A DNA stretch of 42,379 nt from an uncultured Prevotellaceae bacterium (GCA_902770635.1 CACXTX010000022.1:1-42379), one strand, 5' to 3'; shown: positions 6,525-16,110, counted from the stretch's first letter. Made by a program: numbers and translations. The notes: a model not told the origin generated them from the sequence alone.

Positions 6525-7301
6525 TTATCCTTTAGCTGAGCTTTGGCGGGTTACGGCTTCACGCATTTCCTTCAACAGATCGCTGGCAAAAATGAAGTCG
6601 GTCAACTTCTTGTTTGTCGAATTCATAATCTGACTGCTGACACCCTGCCACTCTTTGTTGCCCTCATAGATAAAGACGATGTTCTCGCCAATACCCATCA
6701 CGGAGTTCATGTCGTGGGTATTGATAATGGTCGTCATGTTGAACTCTTGGGTGATAGAGTGCAGCAAGTCGTCAATGACCAGCGAGGTCTTGGGGTCAAG
6801 ACCGGAGTTAGGCTCATCGCAGAACAGATATTTCGGATTCAAGGCAATGGCACGGGCAATGGCCACGCGCTTCTGCATGCCACCACTAATCTCGCCAGGG
6901 TATTTCTCTTCAGCACCGACCAGGTTTACACGGTCAAGACAGTCCATAGCTCTTTGCTGTCGTTCGCGCAGCGTCATGGAAGAGAACATGTCCAAGGGGA
7001 ACATCACATTCTCTAATACTGTCAGTGAGTCGAACAATGCTGCCGACTGGAAAATCATGCCCATCTCACGACGCATGTGTACTTTTTCCTGTTTTGACAT
7101 CTGCACGAAGTCGCGTCCGTCGTAAAGTATCTGTCCGCTGGTAGGTTCAAACAGTCCTACCAGGTTCTTCATCAGTACAGTCTTGCCACTACCGCTCTGT
7201 CCGATAATGAGGTTGGTCTTTCCATCCTCAAACACCGTATTGATATTCTTCAATACTTCGAGTCCGTCAAAGCTCTTGTATAGGTTCTTTACTTCAATCA
7301 T
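6525..7301 (-). CDS. mlaF: ABC transporter ATPase, MlaF family
   Basis: A 258-residue ATPase of the Mla/Mkl lipid transporters, which move phospholipids between inner and outer membrane. Seen: Walker A GQSGSGKT at 34-41, the Q-loop region MIFQSAALFDSLTVLENV, signature ISGGMQKRVAIARAI, Walker B YLFCDEPNSGLD and the switch His in INTHDMNS. GGMQKR and DEPNSGLDP are typical of MlaF. It lies 19 bp downstream of mlaE in the same operon. No mlaD-type MCE substrate-binding gene is adjacent, so it must be encoded elsewhere if this is a complete Mla system. Confidence 0.9.
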   Translation of the reverse strand: MIEVKNLYKSFDGLEVLKNINTVFEDGKTNLIIGQSGSGKTVLMKNLVGLFEPTSGQILYDGRDFVQMSKQEKVHMRREMGMIFQSAALFDSLTVLENVMFPLDMFSSMTLRERQQRAMDCLDRVNLVGAEEKYPGEISGGMQKRVAIARAIALNPKYLFCDEPNSGLDPKTSLVIDDLLHSITQEFNMTTIINTHDMNSVMGIGENIVFIYEGNKEWQGVSSQIMNSTNKKLTDFIFASDLLKEMREAVTRQSSAKG

Positions 7302-7320
7302 AATTGTTAACTGACAACTG

Positions 7321-8073
7321 TCAACTTAATAATTGTGTTAAGAATACGTCACTGCATAGAATGAGCACACTTGACGAGACGACAGCGTTCGTCGAAGCCT
7401 TACCCACATTCACCGATCCTCCTTCTACCGTATAACCGAAATAAGACGGTACGGCCGAGATGATGAAAGCAAAGAAGAGGCTCTTGATGATACTCATCCA
7501 CACGAACCAAGGCTGGAAAGAGTGTTGCAAGCCCAGTGTCAGGTCATCGGGTACAATGATATGGGCAATAAAAGCAGTGCCATAAGCTCCTACAATACCC
7601 ATCGCTGACGAAAAGATGACCAGCAAAGGCATGATGGTCAGCATTCCCAGTATCTTGGGCAGTATCAGGTAACATGCCGAGTTGACACCCATGATGTCTA
7701 GGGCGTCAATCTGCTGAGTGACACGCATTGTACCAATTTCTGAGGCGATGTTAGAGCCTACCTTGCCAGCCAATATCAGACACATGATAGAACTGGAGAA
7801 TTCCAGCAGCATAATCTCACGGGTAGTGTAGCCAGTGACCCAGCGAGGCATCCAGGGACTCTGGATGTTCAGTTTCATCTGGATACAAATAACGGCGCCA
7901 ATGAAAAATGAAATCAACAGCACGATGCCAATAGAGTCGATGCCCAACTGGGCCATCTCCTTGACGTACTGTTTCCAGAACATACGGAAACGCTCGGGCA
8001 CAGAAAAAGTGCGCTTCATCAGGATGATGAATCTTCCGAATGTTGTCAGCCAAATATGTAATAACTTCACCAT
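7321..8073 (-). CDS. mlaE: ABC transporter permease, MlaE family
   Basis: A 250-residue inner-membrane permease, partner of the MlaF ATPase. Seen: an amphipathic N-terminus (about 1-40), then about five membrane segments, with the family core LEFSSSIMCLILAGKVGSNIASEIGTMRVTQQIDALDIMGVN at about 100-141. The C-terminus SYFGYTVEGGSVNVGKASTNAVVSSSVLIL is typical. The ATG is only nine bases from the -7 box, so the mRNA leader would be a few nt at most. It is divergent from lptB. Confidence 0.92.
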   Translation of the reverse strand: MVKLLHIWLTTFGRFIILMKRTFSVPERFRMFWKQYVKEMAQLGIDSIGIVLLISFFIGAVICIQMKLNIQSPWMPRWVTGYTTREIMLLEFSSSIMCLILAGKVGSNIASEIGTMRVTQQIDALDIMGVNSACYLILPKILGMLTIMPLLVIFSSAMGIVGAYGTAFIAHIIVPDDLTLGLQHSFQPWFVWMSIIKSLFFAFIISAVPSYFGYTVEGGSVNVGKASTNAVVSSSVLILCSDVFLTQLLS

Positions 8074-8081
8074 TTTGCGTG

Positions 8082-8089
8082 CAAAGGTA
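8082..8089 (-). promoter_or_regulatory. -7 box of the mlaEF operon
   Basis: TACCTTTG on the minus strand, 8 bp before the mlaE ATG. There is no TTG at -33. The expected start site is 2-5 nt before the ATG. Confidence 0.7.
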
Positions 8090-8150
8090 ATAAATAAATC
8101 TTATTTCTTCTTTTTTATTCTTTTATTTTTTATACTTTTATTTTTTTTAT

Positions 8151-8158
8151 TACCTTTG
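8151..8158 (+). promoter_or_regulatory. -7 box of lptB
   Basis: TACCTTTG ending 8 bp before the ATG at 8167, preceded by a T-rich tract rather than a TTG at -33. It implies a leader of 2-5 nt. Confidence 0.7.
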
Positions 8159-8166
8159 CAGCCAGT

Positions 8167-9006
8167 ATGGACGAAACAACAAATGTACAGGCAGCAACCA
8201 CGGATAAGCTGGTACTGCGAACAGAAGGACTCATCAAACGCTATGGTAAGCGTACGGTGGTGAATGATGTCAGCTTTGACGTGAAGCAAGGTGAGATTGT
8301 GGGACTTCTCGGACCTAACGGTGCAGGAAAGACCACCTCGTTCTATATGACCACCGGACTTATCGTTCCCAATGGAGGACATATCTATTTGGGCGACGAG
8401 GAAGTGACAGACTATCCTGTGTTCAAGCGTGCCCGTGCCGGTATCGGCTATTTGGCGCAGGAGGCTTCTGTGTTCCGTAAGATGTCGGTTGAGGATAACA
8501 TCCTGTCAGTGCTGGAGATGACGGGTAAGCCTCGCGACTATCAGTTGGAGAAACTGGAAAGCCTCATCAGTGAGTTTCGTTTACAGAAGGTGCGCAAGAA
8601 CAAGGGCGACCAGCTGTCGGGCGGTGAGCGTCGCCGTACGGAGATAGCCCGCTGTCTGGCTATTGAACCTAAGTTTATCATGCTCGACGAACCCTTTGCC
8701 GGCGTTGACCCTATTGCCGTAGAGGATATCCAGCAGATTGTCTGGCAGTTGAAATACCGTAATATCGGTATCCTGATAACAGACCATAACGTACACGAGA
8801 CGCTGAACATTACCGATCGTGCCTACTTGCTGTTCGAAGGACGCATCCTGTTTAAGGGAACACCGGACGAATTGGCTGTCAACCCCATTGTGAAGGAGAA
8901 ATATCTTGGTTCTAACTTCGTATTGCAAAAGAAAGATTTTGCCAAGATGGCTGAGCAGCGAGCTAATAAGTGGGGTTTTGAGGAAGTTGACAACCAACCA
9001 CAATAA
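8167..9006 (+). CDS. lptB: LPS export ABC ATPase LptB
   Basis: A 279-residue ATPase that powers extraction of LPS from the inner membrane by LptFG. Seen: an N-terminal extension of about 15 residues, Walker [10 protein letters not shown] at 49-57, the Q-loop region [20 protein letters not shown] (the LptB-specific AQEASVFR block), signature [16 protein letters not shown], Walker [13 protein letters not shown] and the switch His in ITDHNVHET. The C-terminus is about 35 residues longer than E. coli LptB. It is divergent from mlaE and 4 bp upstream of the pectate-lyase-like gene. Confidence 0.95.
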   Translation: MDETTNVQAATTDKLVLRTEGLIKRYGKRTVVNDVSFDVKQGEIVGLLGPNGAGKTTSFYMTTGLIVPNGGHIYLGDEEVTDYPVFKRARAGIGYLAQEASVFRKMSVEDNILSVLEMTGKPRDYQLEKLESLISEFRLQKVRKNKGDQLSGGERRRTEIARCLAIEPKFIMLDEPFAGVDPIAVEDIQQIVWQLKYRNIGILITDHNVHETLNITDRAYLLFEGRILFKGTPDELAVNPIVKEKYLGSNFVLQKKDFAKMAEQRANKWGFEEVDNQPQ

Positions 9007-9010
9007 GACG

Positions 9011-10441
9011 ATGAACAGACTTATTGCTTTTTTATTTGTGATGACGGGGACGCTGGCCATGCATGCACAGCCCTTAAAGGCATTCCCTTCAGCTGAGGGA
9101 TTTGGAAAATATGCCTCTGGTGGCCGAGGTGGAAAAGTTGTGGAGGTGACTAATCTCAATGACAATGGTGAGGGCTCTCTGCGCTGGGCTTTGACAGAAG
9201 CCGGTCGTGAGAATGCTACTATTGTGTTCCGCGTCAGTGGCATCATCACGCTTGAAAAGGATATCCGTGCCAAGCTGCACAATGTTACTATAGCTGGACA
9301 GACCGCTCCTGGGGACGGAATCTTGTATCGTGGCGGGAAACTGAACTTGGGCGGCTCGCGTAATGTTATCATGCGAAATCTTCGTGGACGTATCGGATTG
9401 CGTGGCGACAAGGACTTTATCAAGGGTGGATCTATCGGTATCGAGAATGCGGATACCATCATTATCGACCATTGCTGTTTCGGATGGAGTGGGGAGGAGA
9501 ATATGACCATCTACGATAATCACTTTACGACTGTTCAGTGGTGTATCGTCCATGAGGGCCTCTATAATGCAGGCCATCAGAAAGGCAACCGCAGCTATGC
9601 ATGCCAGTGGGGAGGCTCTCCTGCTTCGTTCCATCATAATCTGCTGGCACATAACTATAACCGCAGTGCCCGTCTGAACGGTGCCACCAACCACAGTCAG
9701 GACCGTAATGTCTTTATGGAATACCAGAACAATGTCAATTACAACTGGGGAAAGCAAAACAGTTGCTATGGTGGCGAGAATGAGGCGGGCGAGGGCAGTA
9801 CCCATGAATGTAATTTCGTAGGGAACTACTATAAACCAGGGCCTGCAACCCCTGCTAACAGCTATTTCATGCAGTTGTCGAAAGCCCGTAAGGGAAAGAC
9901 GTTGACAGGACCATCCCTGTGGTTCTTCTCTGGTAACAAGATGGAGGGTAATAAGGCTGTGACAAAAGACAACTGGCTGGCGGTCGACAATCAGACGGGT
10001 TTCGACCTTCCTACGATGCAGTCTTCCAAAACCGTTTATCCATCGAAATTCCATCCAGCACAGAATGCCTTTGACTACAATGATTATAAGACGCCTGTGG
10101 AAAGTGCTGACAAAGCCTACAAGAAAGTTCTTGCCAAGGCTGGCACAGTGAAACGTGATGCCATAGAACAGCGTGTTGTTGATGAAGTACGTCAGGGAAC
10201 TGCCCATTATCGGGGTACGCAGGGCAGCCTGGGCTTTATTGATTCACCTGCCGATGCGGAAGGATGGCCTTTGTATGCGGCTGTTGCTGCTGTTGCAGAC
10301 AACGATCATGACGGGATGGATGATGTCTGGGAGTTAAGAAACGGACTGGATCCGAAGAATCCCAACGACCGTAATAAGGTTCTTTCCAAGAAGGGTTACA
10401 CCGCTTTGGAAGTCTATTTGAACAGCTTGATGGGCGAGTAG
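9011..10441 (+). CDS. Secreted pectate-lyase-like beta-helix protein
   Basis: 476 residues from the ATG at 9011. A longer in-frame reading would run back into lptB and lose the signal peptide. Seen: a signal peptide of about 18-20 residues ending MHAQ, then FPSAEGFGKYASGGRGGKVVEVTNLNDNGEGSLR, the classic start of Bacteroidetes PL1-type pectate lyases; a right-handed beta-helix with IIIDHCCFGWSGEEN and HHNLLAHNYNRSARLNG; and a C-terminal Ca-binding-like loop DNDHDGMDD near 430-440 with a dockerin-like tail. It probably cleaves pectate or a related polymer in the periplasm or outside. It follows lptB by 4 bp, an unrelated pairing that may reflect shared transcription only. Confidence 0.85.
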   Translation: MNRLIAFLFVMTGTLAMHAQPLKAFPSAEGFGKYASGGRGGKVVEVTNLNDNGEGSLRWALTEAGRENATIVFRVSGIITLEKDIRAKLHNVTIAGQTAPGDGILYRGGKLNLGGSRNVIMRNLRGRIGLRGDKDFIKGGSIGIENADTIIIDHCCFGWSGEENMTIYDNHFTTVQWCIVHEGLYNAGHQKGNRSYACQWGGSPASFHHNLLAHNYNRSARLNGATNHSQDRNVFMEYQNNVNYNWGKQNSCYGGENEAGEGSTHECNFVGNYYKPGPATPANSYFMQLSKARKGKTLTGPSLWFFSGNKMEGNKAVTKDNWLAVDNQTGFDLPTMQSSKTVYPSKFHPAQNAFDYNDYKTPVESADKAYKKVLAKAGTVKRDAIEQRVVDEVRQGTAHYRGTQGSLGFIDSPADAEGWPLYAAVAAVADNDHDGMDDVWELRNGLDPKNPNDRNKVLSKKGYTALEVYLNSLMGE

Positions 10442-10454
10442 AAACAAAGGGAAA

Positions 10455-10469
10455 CACTTATAATAAGTG
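10455..10469. promoter_or_regulatory. Palindrome upstream of the tig promoter
   Basis: CACTTATAATAAGTG is a perfect 7-bp dyad around a single base, 42-56 bp upstream of the tig -7 box. No T run follows on the plus strand, so it may be an operator rather than the terminator of the preceding gene. Confidence 0.4.
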
Positions 10470-10486
10470 AAAAAATGAGGCTGTCG

Positions 10487-10518
10487 TTTGGTGGTCACGT
10501 TTTTTATTCGTACCTTTG
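10487..10518 (+). promoter_or_regulatory. Promoter of tig
   Basis: TTTG (10487-10490), a 20-bp spacer, TACCTTTG (10511-10518). The leader is about 37 nt and ends in AATAAGGTATAAGAG before the ATG at 10561, similar to the purB leader. Confidence 0.85.
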
Positions 10519-10560
10519 CACGCTCAAAACAGAATGTATAATATAAATAAGGTATAAGAG

Positions 10561-11925
10561 ATGAATATTTCATTTGAAGCTCCCGACAAAATCAATGGCC
10601 TGATGACCATTACGTTGGAAACGGCTGATTATCAGCCCGAGGTTGACAAGACCTTGAAAGACTATCGTAAACGTGCTAACATTCCCGGATTCCGTCCTGG
10701 TCAGGCTCCTATGGGTATGATTAAGCGCCAGTTCGGTCCCTCTGTGAAGGTGGAGGCCGTTAACAAACTGTTGGGCGAGAAGTTGTATGAATATGTTCGC
10801 GAGAACAAGATTCAGATGCTAGGCGAGCCCCTGCCAAGTGATAAGCAGGAGCAGCTTGACTTTGAGAGCGACCAGCCCCTGACCTTTAAGTTCGATATCG
10901 CTGTGGCTCCAGAGTTTGAGGCTAAGCTGAGCGGTAAGGATAAGATCCCCTATTATAACATCACTGTTGAGGACAAACTGATTGACCAGCAGGTTGAGAT
11001 GTATCAGAGTCGTGCCGGCCACTATGAGAAGGTAGAGAACTTCGACGCTGAGCAGCGTGACATGCTGAAGGGTGACCTTCGTGAGCTTGATGCAGAGGGT
11101 AATGTGAAGGAAGGTGGTATTACGGTGGCTGATGCTGTGCTGATGCCTCAGTATATCAAGGTAGATGACCAGAAGAAACTCTTCGATGGTGCCAAACTGG
11201 GCGACATCATTACCTGGAATCCTCGCAAGGCATATCCCGAGAGCGATGTAGAGGTTTCTTCACTGCTGAAGATTCAGAAGGAAGAGGTGAAGGACCATGA
11301 GGGTGACTTTACTTTCCAGATTACTGAGATTAGCCGTTATGTAAAGGCTGAGATTAATCAGGAGCTGTTCGATCAGACCTTCGGTGAGGGTACTGTAAAG
11401 AGCGAGAAAGAGTTCCGTCAGAAGATTGCCGACACCGTCAGTCAGCAGTTTAAGGCTGATTCAGACTATAAGTTCCTGTTGGACGTTCGTGCCCACATGG
11501 AGAAGAAGGTTGGCAAGCTGGAATTCCCGGAGGCTCTGTTGAAGCGCGTTATGCTGAACAACAATAAGGATAAGGGCGAGGACTTCGTAGAAAAGAACTT
11601 CGAGGCAAGCATCAAGGAACTGGGATGGCATATGATTAAGGAACAGCTGGTTGCCGCTCAGGAAATCAAGGTAGAGGATGCTGACTTGAAGAATGTCGCC
11701 AAGGAGGCTGCCCGTGCCCAGTTTGCTCAATATGGCATGTCGAACGTGCCCGATGAGTATCTGGACAACTATGCCGCAGAGATGCTGAAGAAGCGCGAGA
11801 ATGTGGATGGCCTGGTTGACCGCGCCGTTGACGTGAAGCTGACTGCTGCTCTCAAAAACGTGGTTAAACTCGAGGAGAAGGACATCACGTTGGAGGACTT
11901 CCAGAAGATGTTGCAGGAGAAATAA
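10561..11925 (+). CDS. tig: Trigger factor chaperone
   Basis: A 454-residue ribosome-associated chaperone. Seen: an N-terminal ribosome-binding domain with the GFRPGQAPMGMIKRQFG signature (about 43-59), a central FKBP-like region that is divergent (RDMLKGDLRELD...KLGDIITWNP), and a long helical C-terminal domain rich in Glu/Lys from about 260. The length is close to other bacterial Tig proteins. It is placed upstream of clpP-clpX, the usual order, but separated from them by a strong terminator and a new promoter, so here tig is its own transcription unit. Confidence 0.95.
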   Translation: MNISFEAPDKINGLMTITLETADYQPEVDKTLKDYRKRANIPGFRPGQAPMGMIKRQFGPSVKVEAVNKLLGEKLYEYVRENKIQMLGEPLPSDKQEQLDFESDQPLTFKFDIAVAPEFEAKLSGKDKIPYYNITVEDKLIDQQVEMYQSRAGHYEKVENFDAEQRDMLKGDLRELDAEGNVKEGGITVADAVLMPQYIKVDDQKKLFDGAKLGDIITWNPRKAYPESDVEVSSLLKIQKEEVKDHEGDFTFQITEISRYVKAEINQELFDQTFGEGTVKSEKEFRQKIADTVSQQFKADSDYKFLLDVRAHMEKKVGKLEFPEALLKRVMLNNNKDKGEDFVEKNFEASIKELGWHMIKEQLVAAQEIKVEDADLKNVAKEAARAQFAQYGMSNVPDEYLDNYAAEMLKKRENVDGLVDRAVDVKLTAALKNVVKLEEKDITLEDFQKMLQEK

Positions 11926-11968
11926 TCTAAATAAATACTAAGAATTAGAATTCTTTAACCAAAAAATA

Positions 11969-12000
11969 AAGTCGGAATGTATGGCGTTCCGACTTTTTTT
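11969..12000 (+). terminator. Intrinsic terminator after tig
   Basis: Stem AAGTCGGAA (11969-11977) / TTCCGACTT (11987-11995), a 9-base loop, and a T run to 12000. Confidence 0.9.
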
Positions 12001-12003
12001 ATG

Positions 12004-12011
12004 TAATTTTG
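12004..12011 (+). promoter_or_regulatory. Putative -7 box for clpP-clpX
   Basis: TAATTTTG fits TAnnTTTG and lies just after the tig terminator, 14 bp before the clpP ATG. Confidence 0.55.
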
Positions 12012-12025
12012 TATTCACTTTGAGT

Positions 12026-12697
12026 ATGAATATGAACAACGATTTTAGAAAATATGCTACTAAGCATTTAGGTATTAATGGTCTTGTGCTCGACGAAGTG
12101 ATGAGCGCACAGGCTCAGTATTTGAATCCGTACATCCTTGAGGAACGTCAGTTGAACGTGACGCAGATGGATGTTTTCTCCCGTCTGATGATGGATCGTA
12201 TCATCTTCCTGGGTACGCAGATTGATGACTATACGGCCAATACGTTACAGGCACAGCTGCTGTATCTGGACTCCGTGGATAGTGGTAAGGATATCAGCAT
12301 CTATCTGAACTCACCAGGAGGTAGTGTGACGGCAGGACTTGGTATTTATGATACCATGCAGTTTATCTCGAGCGATGTGGCTACTATCTGCACAGGCATG
12401 GCTGCTTCGATGGCTGCCGTGCTGCTGGTGGCCGGCAAGGAGGGCAAACGCTCAGCGCTTCCCCATAGCCGTGTCATGATTCACCAGCCATTGGGTGGTG
12501 TCCAGGGCCAGGCTTCGGATATCGAGATTGAGGCCAAGGAGATTATGAAATTCAAGAAGGAGTTATATACCATTATCTCGGAACACTCACACACGCCTTA
12601 TGACAAGGTGTGGAACGATTCTGACCGTAACTACTGGATGACGGCAGAGGAGGCTAAGGAGTATGGTATGATAGATCAGGTGTTGGTTAGGAAGTAA
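12026..12697 (+). CDS. clpP: ATP-dependent Clp protease proteolytic subunit
   Basis: 223 residues from the ATG at 12026; the ATG at 12032 is an alternative. A further upstream in-frame start would overlap the tig terminator and is rejected. The serine peptidase forms tetradecamers that degrade substrates fed by ClpX. Seen: [32 protein letters not shown], catalytic Ser in [11 protein letters not shown], catalytic His in [11 protein letters not shown], and an Asp in the [18 protein letters not shown] block. The stop overlaps the clpX ATG (TAATG), so the two are coupled. Confidence 0.97.
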   Translation: MNMNNDFRKYATKHLGINGLVLDEVMSAQAQYLNPYILEERQLNVTQMDVFSRLMMDRIIFLGTQIDDYTANTLQAQLLYLDSVDSGKDISIYLNSPGGSVTAGLGIYDTMQFISSDVATICTGMAASMAAVLLVAGKEGKRSALPHSRVMIHQPLGGVQGQASDIEIEAKEIMKFKKELYTIISEHSHTPYDKVWNDSDRNYWMTAEEAKEYGMIDQVLVRK

Positions 12698-13911
12698 TGA
12701 AGAAACAGTGTAATTTCTGTGGACGTTCAGAAAAGGAGGTAAGGCTCTTGATAACGGGTGTGAATGGATGCATCTGCGAAGATTGTGCCGTGCAGGCTTA
12801 TCAAGTGGCAACAGCTAATGGTTATGGTCCCGATGCCAAGAAGAAAGCTTCTCCTTTTCAGTTGAAACGTGTACCGAAACCCAAGGAAATCAAGGAGCAT
12901 CTTGACCAATATGTGATAGGACAGGATGAGGCGAAGCGCTTCCTTTCTGTAGCAGTGTATAACCACTACAAGCGCCTGCAGCAGCCCTCTGATGACAATG
13001 GTGTGGAAATAGAAAAGTCGAACATCATTATGGTGGGTTCTACAGGAACGGGTAAGACTCTGTTGGCCCGTACCATTGCCAAGATGCTGGATGTACCGTT
13101 CACCATTGTTGACGCTACTGTGTTTACAGAGGCTGGTTATGTAGGCGAGGATGTGGAAAGTATTTTGTCGCGCCTGCTTCAGGTTGCTGACTATAATGTA
13201 GAGGCTGCTCAGCGCGGTATTGTCTTTATTGACGAGATAGACAAGATAGCACGTAAGAGTGATAATCCCAGCATTACCCGTGATGTTAGTGGCGAGGGCG
13301 TTCAGCAAGGATTGCTTAAATTGTTGGAGGGTACGATGGTTAATGTACCGCCACAGGGTGGTCGTAAGCATCCCGACCAGGAGTATATTCATGTGGATAC
13401 ACATAATATATTATTTATATGTGGAGGCGCCTTTGATGGTATTGAGCGAAAGATTGCCCAGCGCTTAAACACACATGTGGTAGGTTATAACTCTGTACAG
13501 AATGTGCGGAAGATAGACAAGAACGACCTGATGCAGTATATCCTGCCCCAAGACTTGAAGTCTTTTGGCTTGATACCTGAGATTATCGGTCGTCTGCCGG
13601 TACTGACTTATCTGAATCCGCTGGACCGCAAGGCACTAACAAGAATCTTGACAGAGCCTAAGAATTCCATTGTCAAACAGTATGAGAAACTGTTTGAAAT
13701 GGATGGTATTAAATTGACCTTTACCCCAGAGGCCCTGAAGCTTATTGTTGACAAAGCCGTGGAGTATAAGCTGGGTGCTCGCGGACTGCGCTCCATTGTT
13801 GAGAGCATCATGATGGATGCGATGTTTGAAATTCCATCTAAACGAACTAAATCCTTTGACGTGACGGTTGAGTATGCACAAAAGCAGCTCGACAAGTCAC
13901 ACCTACAGTAA
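12697..13911 (+). CDS. clpX: ClpX unfoldase subunit
   Basis: A 404-residue AAA+ unfoldase that delivers substrates to ClpP. Seen: an N-terminal zinc-binding domain with Cys5, Cys8, Cys27 and Cys30 (CNFCGR and CICEDC), Walker [13 protein letters not shown], Walker [12 protein letters not shown], pore loop [12 protein letters not shown], the ClpP-contacting IGF-like loop region (here IGRLPV follows LIPEI), and sensor 2 [10 protein letters not shown]. The length is typical. It starts within the clpP stop codon and ends 8 bp before recQ. Confidence 0.97.
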   Translation: MKKQCNFCGRSEKEVRLLITGVNGCICEDCAVQAYQVATANGYGPDAKKKASPFQLKRVPKPKEIKEHLDQYVIGQDEAKRFLSVAVYNHYKRLQQPSDDNGVEIEKSNIIMVGSTGTGKTLLARTIAKMLDVPFTIVDATVFTEAGYVGEDVESILSRLLQVADYNVEAAQRGIVFIDEIDKIARKSDNPSITRDVSGEGVQQGLLKLLEGTMVNVPPQGGRKHPDQEYIHVDTHNILFICGGAFDGIERKIAQRLNTHVVGYNSVQNVRKIDKNDLMQYILPQDLKSFGLIPEIIGRLPVLTYLNPLDRKALTRILTEPKNSIVKQYEKLFEMDGIKLTFTPEALKLIVDKAVEYKLGARGLRSIVESIMMDAMFEIPSKRTKSFDVTVEYAQKQLDKSHLQ

Positions 13912-13919
13912 AAAAGTCT

Positions 13920-16103
13920 ATGGCAGCAAAGAAACAGAATCTCACAGAAGCATTAAAAAAGTATTTCGGCTTTGATAAGTTCAAAGGCGATCAGGAGGCC
14001 ATCATACAGAATGTCTTGAGTGGAAGGGACACTTTCGTGCTGATGCCTACTGGTGGTGGCAAGTCGTTGTGCTATCAGTTGCCTTCGCTACTGATGGAAG
14101 GTACGGCTATTGTCATCTCACCTCTGATAGCCCTGATGAAGAATCAAGTGGACATTATCAGTTCTATGAGTGACGAAGGTACGGCGCATTACCTGAATTC
14201 GTCACTCAACAAAGCAGCAATCGATCAGGTGAAGGCTGACATCCTGGCTGGGCGTACCAAACTGCTGTATGTCGCTCCAGAGTCATTGACGAAAGAAGAG
14301 AATGTGGAGTTTCTGAAACAGGCGAATATCTCGTTCTATGCAGTAGATGAGGCGCATTGTATCTCAGAGTGGGGACACGATTTCCGTCCGGAGTATCGTC
14401 GTATTCGTCCCATCATTAATGAGATAGGCAATGCTCCCGTGATAGCCTTGACGGCTACGGCTACGGACAAGGTTCGCACGGATATCAAGAAAAACCTGGG
14501 TATCGTGGATGCTGACGAGTTCAAGAGCTCGTTTAACCGTCCCAACCTGTATTATGAGGTTCGTCCCAAGACCAAAGATGTTGACAAGGATATTATCAAG
14601 TTCATTAAGCAGCATCCTGGTAAGAGTGGTATTATCTACTGTCTCTCCCGTAAGAAAGTGGAGGAACTCGCAGAGATCCTCAGGGCCAACGATATTAGGG
14701 CAGCTGCTTATCATGCAGGATTGGAGTCGGCCCTCCGCTCGCAGACTCAAGACGATTTTCTGATGGAGCGTATCGAGGTTATCGTGGCTACCATTGCTTT
14801 CGGTATGGGTATTGACAAACCTGACGTACGTTTCGTCATCCATTATGACATCCCCAAGTCGCTAGAAGGCTATTATCAGGAAACAGGTCGTGCCGGTCGC
14901 GATGGGGGAGAAGGCTTGTGTATCACTTTCTATGCTCAGAAAGACTTGCAGAAATTAGACAAGTTCATGGAAGGTAAGCCTGTGGCTGAGCAAGACATTG
15001 GTCGACAGTTGCTGACGGAGACAGCTGCTTACGCAGAAACCTCCGTGTGTCGTCGTAAGATGCTGCTCCATTACTTTGGTGAGGAGTATCTCGAGGATAA
15101 TTGTCATAATTGTGACAACTGCCTGCATCCTAAGTCAAAGATAGAAGCCCATGAGCAGTTGTGTATTGTGCTGAGTGCAATACAGGCTTTAAAGGAGAAT
15201 TTCCGTTCTGACTATGTCATCGATTTTGTTGTAGGCCGTGAGACGGAGGAGATCATAGCCCACAAGCATCAAAACCATGAACTGTTTGGTTCTGGTGAGG
15301 ACTTTGAAGAGAAACACTGGAATCCGGTGATTCGTCAGGCCTTGATCGCTGGCTATCTGAAGAAGGATGTGGAAAACTACGGCTTGCTGAGACTGACATC
15401 TTTAGGCAAGAAATTTATCAAGAATCCAACGTCGTTCATGATAGTCGAAGATAATGAGTTCGTTGAAGATTATGAGGCCAGCACAGAACATGACGGTGTT
15501 ACCAGTGCCCTTGATCCTACGTTGAATGCCATGCTGAGAGACTTGCGCAAGAAGGTAAGCAGACAGCTGGAGCGTCCGCCTTATGTGATTTTCCAGGACG
15601 TGTCTATCGAACAGATGGCTACGGACTATCCGGTGACCCTCGAAGAACTTAAGAATATCCAAGGAGTGGGAGAGGGTAAAGTTAGGCAGCCATACGCCAA
15701 GGAGTTCGTCGATTTAATCAAGCGCTATTGCGATGAGAATGAAATTGTCCGTCAGACTGACCTGCGTGTTCGTACGGTGGCGAAGAAATCTATCCTGAAG
15801 GTGAAGATTATTCAGGCGATAGACCGTCAGATTGCCCTTGACGATATCGCAACAGCCCAGGGACTGGAATTCGAAGATCTGCTCAGTGAGGTGGAAGCCA
15901 TTGTCTATAGTGGTACCAAATTGAATATCGACTATTTCTTGGACGAGGTCATGGACGAAGACCATGTGGATGATATCTACGATTATTTTGCTGAGAGTGA
16001 GACCGATTCTCTGGAGGCAGCGATAGACGAGCTGGGAGCCGAATGCTCAGAGGATGAGATTCGTCTGGTTCGAATTAAGTTTATATCGGAAATGGCCAAT
16101 TAA
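13920..16103 (+). CDS. recQ: ATP-dependent DNA helicase RecQ
   Basis: A 727-residue 3'-5' DNA helicase for recombinational repair. Seen: motif I MPTGGGKS (43-50), DEAH at 143-146 followed by CISEWGHDFRPEYR, motif III ALTATAT, QETGRAGRDG (motif VI), a zinc-binding site with CRR...CHNCDNC at about 378-402, a winged-helix RQC domain and an HRDC domain near 530-610. The C-terminus carries about 100 extra acidic residues beyond the HRDC compared with E. coli RecQ (609 residues), as is usual in Bacteroidetes. It follows clpX by 8 bp. Confidence 0.95.
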   Translation: MAAKKQNLTEALKKYFGFDKFKGDQEAIIQNVLSGRDTFVLMPTGGGKSLCYQLPSLLMEGTAIVISPLIALMKNQVDIISSMSDEGTAHYLNSSLNKAAIDQVKADILAGRTKLLYVAPESLTKEENVEFLKQANISFYAVDEAHCISEWGHDFRPEYRRIRPIINEIGNAPVIALTATATDKVRTDIKKNLGIVDADEFKSSFNRPNLYYEVRPKTKDVDKDIIKFIKQHPGKSGIIYCLSRKKVEELAEILRANDIRAAAYHAGLESALRSQTQDDFLMERIEVIVATIAFGMGIDKPDVRFVIHYDIPKSLEGYYQETGRAGRDGGEGLCITFYAQKDLQKLDKFMEGKPVAEQDIGRQLLTETAAYAETSVCRRKMLLHYFGEEYLEDNCHNCDNCLHPKSKIEAHEQLCIVLSAIQALKENFRSDYVIDFVVGRETEEIIAHKHQNHELFGSGEDFEEKHWNPVIRQALIAGYLKKDVENYGLLRLTSLGKKFIKNPTSFMIVEDNEFVEDYEASTEHDGVTSALDPTLNAMLRDLRKKVSRQLERPPYVIFQDVSIEQMATDYPVTLEELKNIQGVGEGKVRQPYAKEFVDLIKRYCDENEIVRQTDLRVRTVAKKSILKVKIIQAIDRQIALDDIATAQGLEFEDLLSEVEAIVYSGTKLNIDYFLDEVMDEDHVDDIYDYFAESETDSLEAAIDELGAECSEDEIRLVRIKFISEMAN

Positions 16104-16110
16104 GGATAAA

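Noticed and set aside
11981-12025. Longer ClpP start
   Set aside because: The extension overlaps the tig terminator stem and the -7 box; ClpP families begin near [11 protein letters not shown].
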